Source of the DNA: Candidatus Woesearchaeota archaeon
GTDB lineage: Archaea > Nanobdellota > Nanobdellia > Woesearchaeales > JAGVYJ01
Direction of reading: 5' to 3'
Assembly: GCA_018303315.1 (NCBI GenBank)
Contig: JAGVYJ010000052.1
Location: 1-5,274 of the forward strand
DNA: 5,274 nt
Numbering within the stretch: position 1 is the stretch's first letter; the number at the start of each line of letters is the position of its first letter. The notes under the pieces were generated by a model. The model saw only the letters and a list, made by a program, of their open reading frames with translations, had not been told where the DNA came from and ran no database searches. This document shows positions 5,068-5,274 of this stretch, one piece after another. The position numbers and the translations under genes are program-made.

Positions 5068-5274
5068 TCCTTGTTGCAATAATCTCCCTGCTGCCCCCGT
5101 ATGTCTGGATTACCCCGTTTATCCTGACTTTCTGGCCTGGCCTGAAACCTGTTCCCGGCTCCTCAAATACAACAACCTTTACCTGCTCAATGGCCTGCAC
5201 TTCGAGTATTGCTGTCCTGTTGCCCTGCATCACTTTTGAAACAGTGGCCTGGAACTGCACATGCTCCTGGTCAG
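5030..5274 (-). CDS. OB-fold domain protein, C-terminal part (5' end outside window)
   Basis: On the minus strand the frame is open to the window edge and ends at TGA (5032-5030), giving 80 visible residues. A GTG at 5260 could be a start, but its promoter position would lie outside the window, so the gene is treated as partial. The residues form a typical OB-fold strand pattern: ATVSKVMQG, AILEV, VKVVVFEEP, FRPGQKVRINGVIQTYGG, then REIIATRITAFG. This resembles the nucleic-acid-binding OB domains (tRNA-anti type) common as small archaeal proteins. The ligand cannot be told from this fragment. The last 38 bases overlap the 3' end of lgt in antisense, so the two transcripts converge and overlap. 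Confidence 0.62.
   Translation of the reverse strand, partial: DQEHVQFQATVSKVMQGNRTAILEVQAIEQVKVVVFEEPGTGFRPGQKVRINGVIQTYGGSREIIATRITAFGQGEADTS

Overview
The window looks like a compact archaeal chromosome segment of intermediate GC. It is probably a DPANN-type lineage such as Woesearchaeota or a relative, but that placement is inference from overall character. The archaeal signal itself is direct. No Shine-Dalgarno sequence precedes any start that can be inspected. Six genes have an archaeal BRE/TATA-like element (AAYYTTTWW, or AATATTTA in one case) whose first base lies 34 bases, in one case 33, upstream of the chosen ATG. That spacing predicts leaderless mRNAs starting at or next to the start codon. 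A seventh gene has a weaker match.

Layout from left to right. A truncated multi-span membrane protein (1-390, +) converges with a dihydrolipoamide dehydrogenase-type flavoprotein (395-1750, -). A 136-base divergent promoter region follows. Next come a PrcB-family lipoprotein with a bacterial-style lipobox (1887-2321, +) and, 8 bases later, a four-helix membrane protein of unknown function (2330-2767, +). These converge, with one base between them, on a short-form 6-phosphogluconate dehydrogenase (2769-3674, -). A second divergent promoter region (3675-3764) leads to a 64-residue two-helix membrane protein (3765-3959, +). After it lies a stand-alone tyrosine-recombinase core-binding (SAM-like) domain with no catalytic domain (3991-4254, +). 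Then comes a complete prolipoprotein diacylglyceryl transferase, Lgt (4279-5067, +). The window ends in an OB-fold protein (5030-5274, -) whose 3' end overlaps the end of lgt by 38 bases.

The genes do not form one operon or pathway; nearly each has its own promoter, even across an 8-base gap. There is one functional link: Lgt attaches the lipid to the lipobox cysteine of prolipoproteins, and a likely substrate (the PrcB-like lipoprotein) lies about 2 kb away. A bacterial-type Lgt in an apparently archaeal context raises the question of its lipid donor. The two soluble dehydrogenases are housekeeping redox enzymes without partner genes here. There are no rRNA or tRNA genes, CRISPR arrays or insertion sequences, and no non-coding stretch longer than 136 bases.
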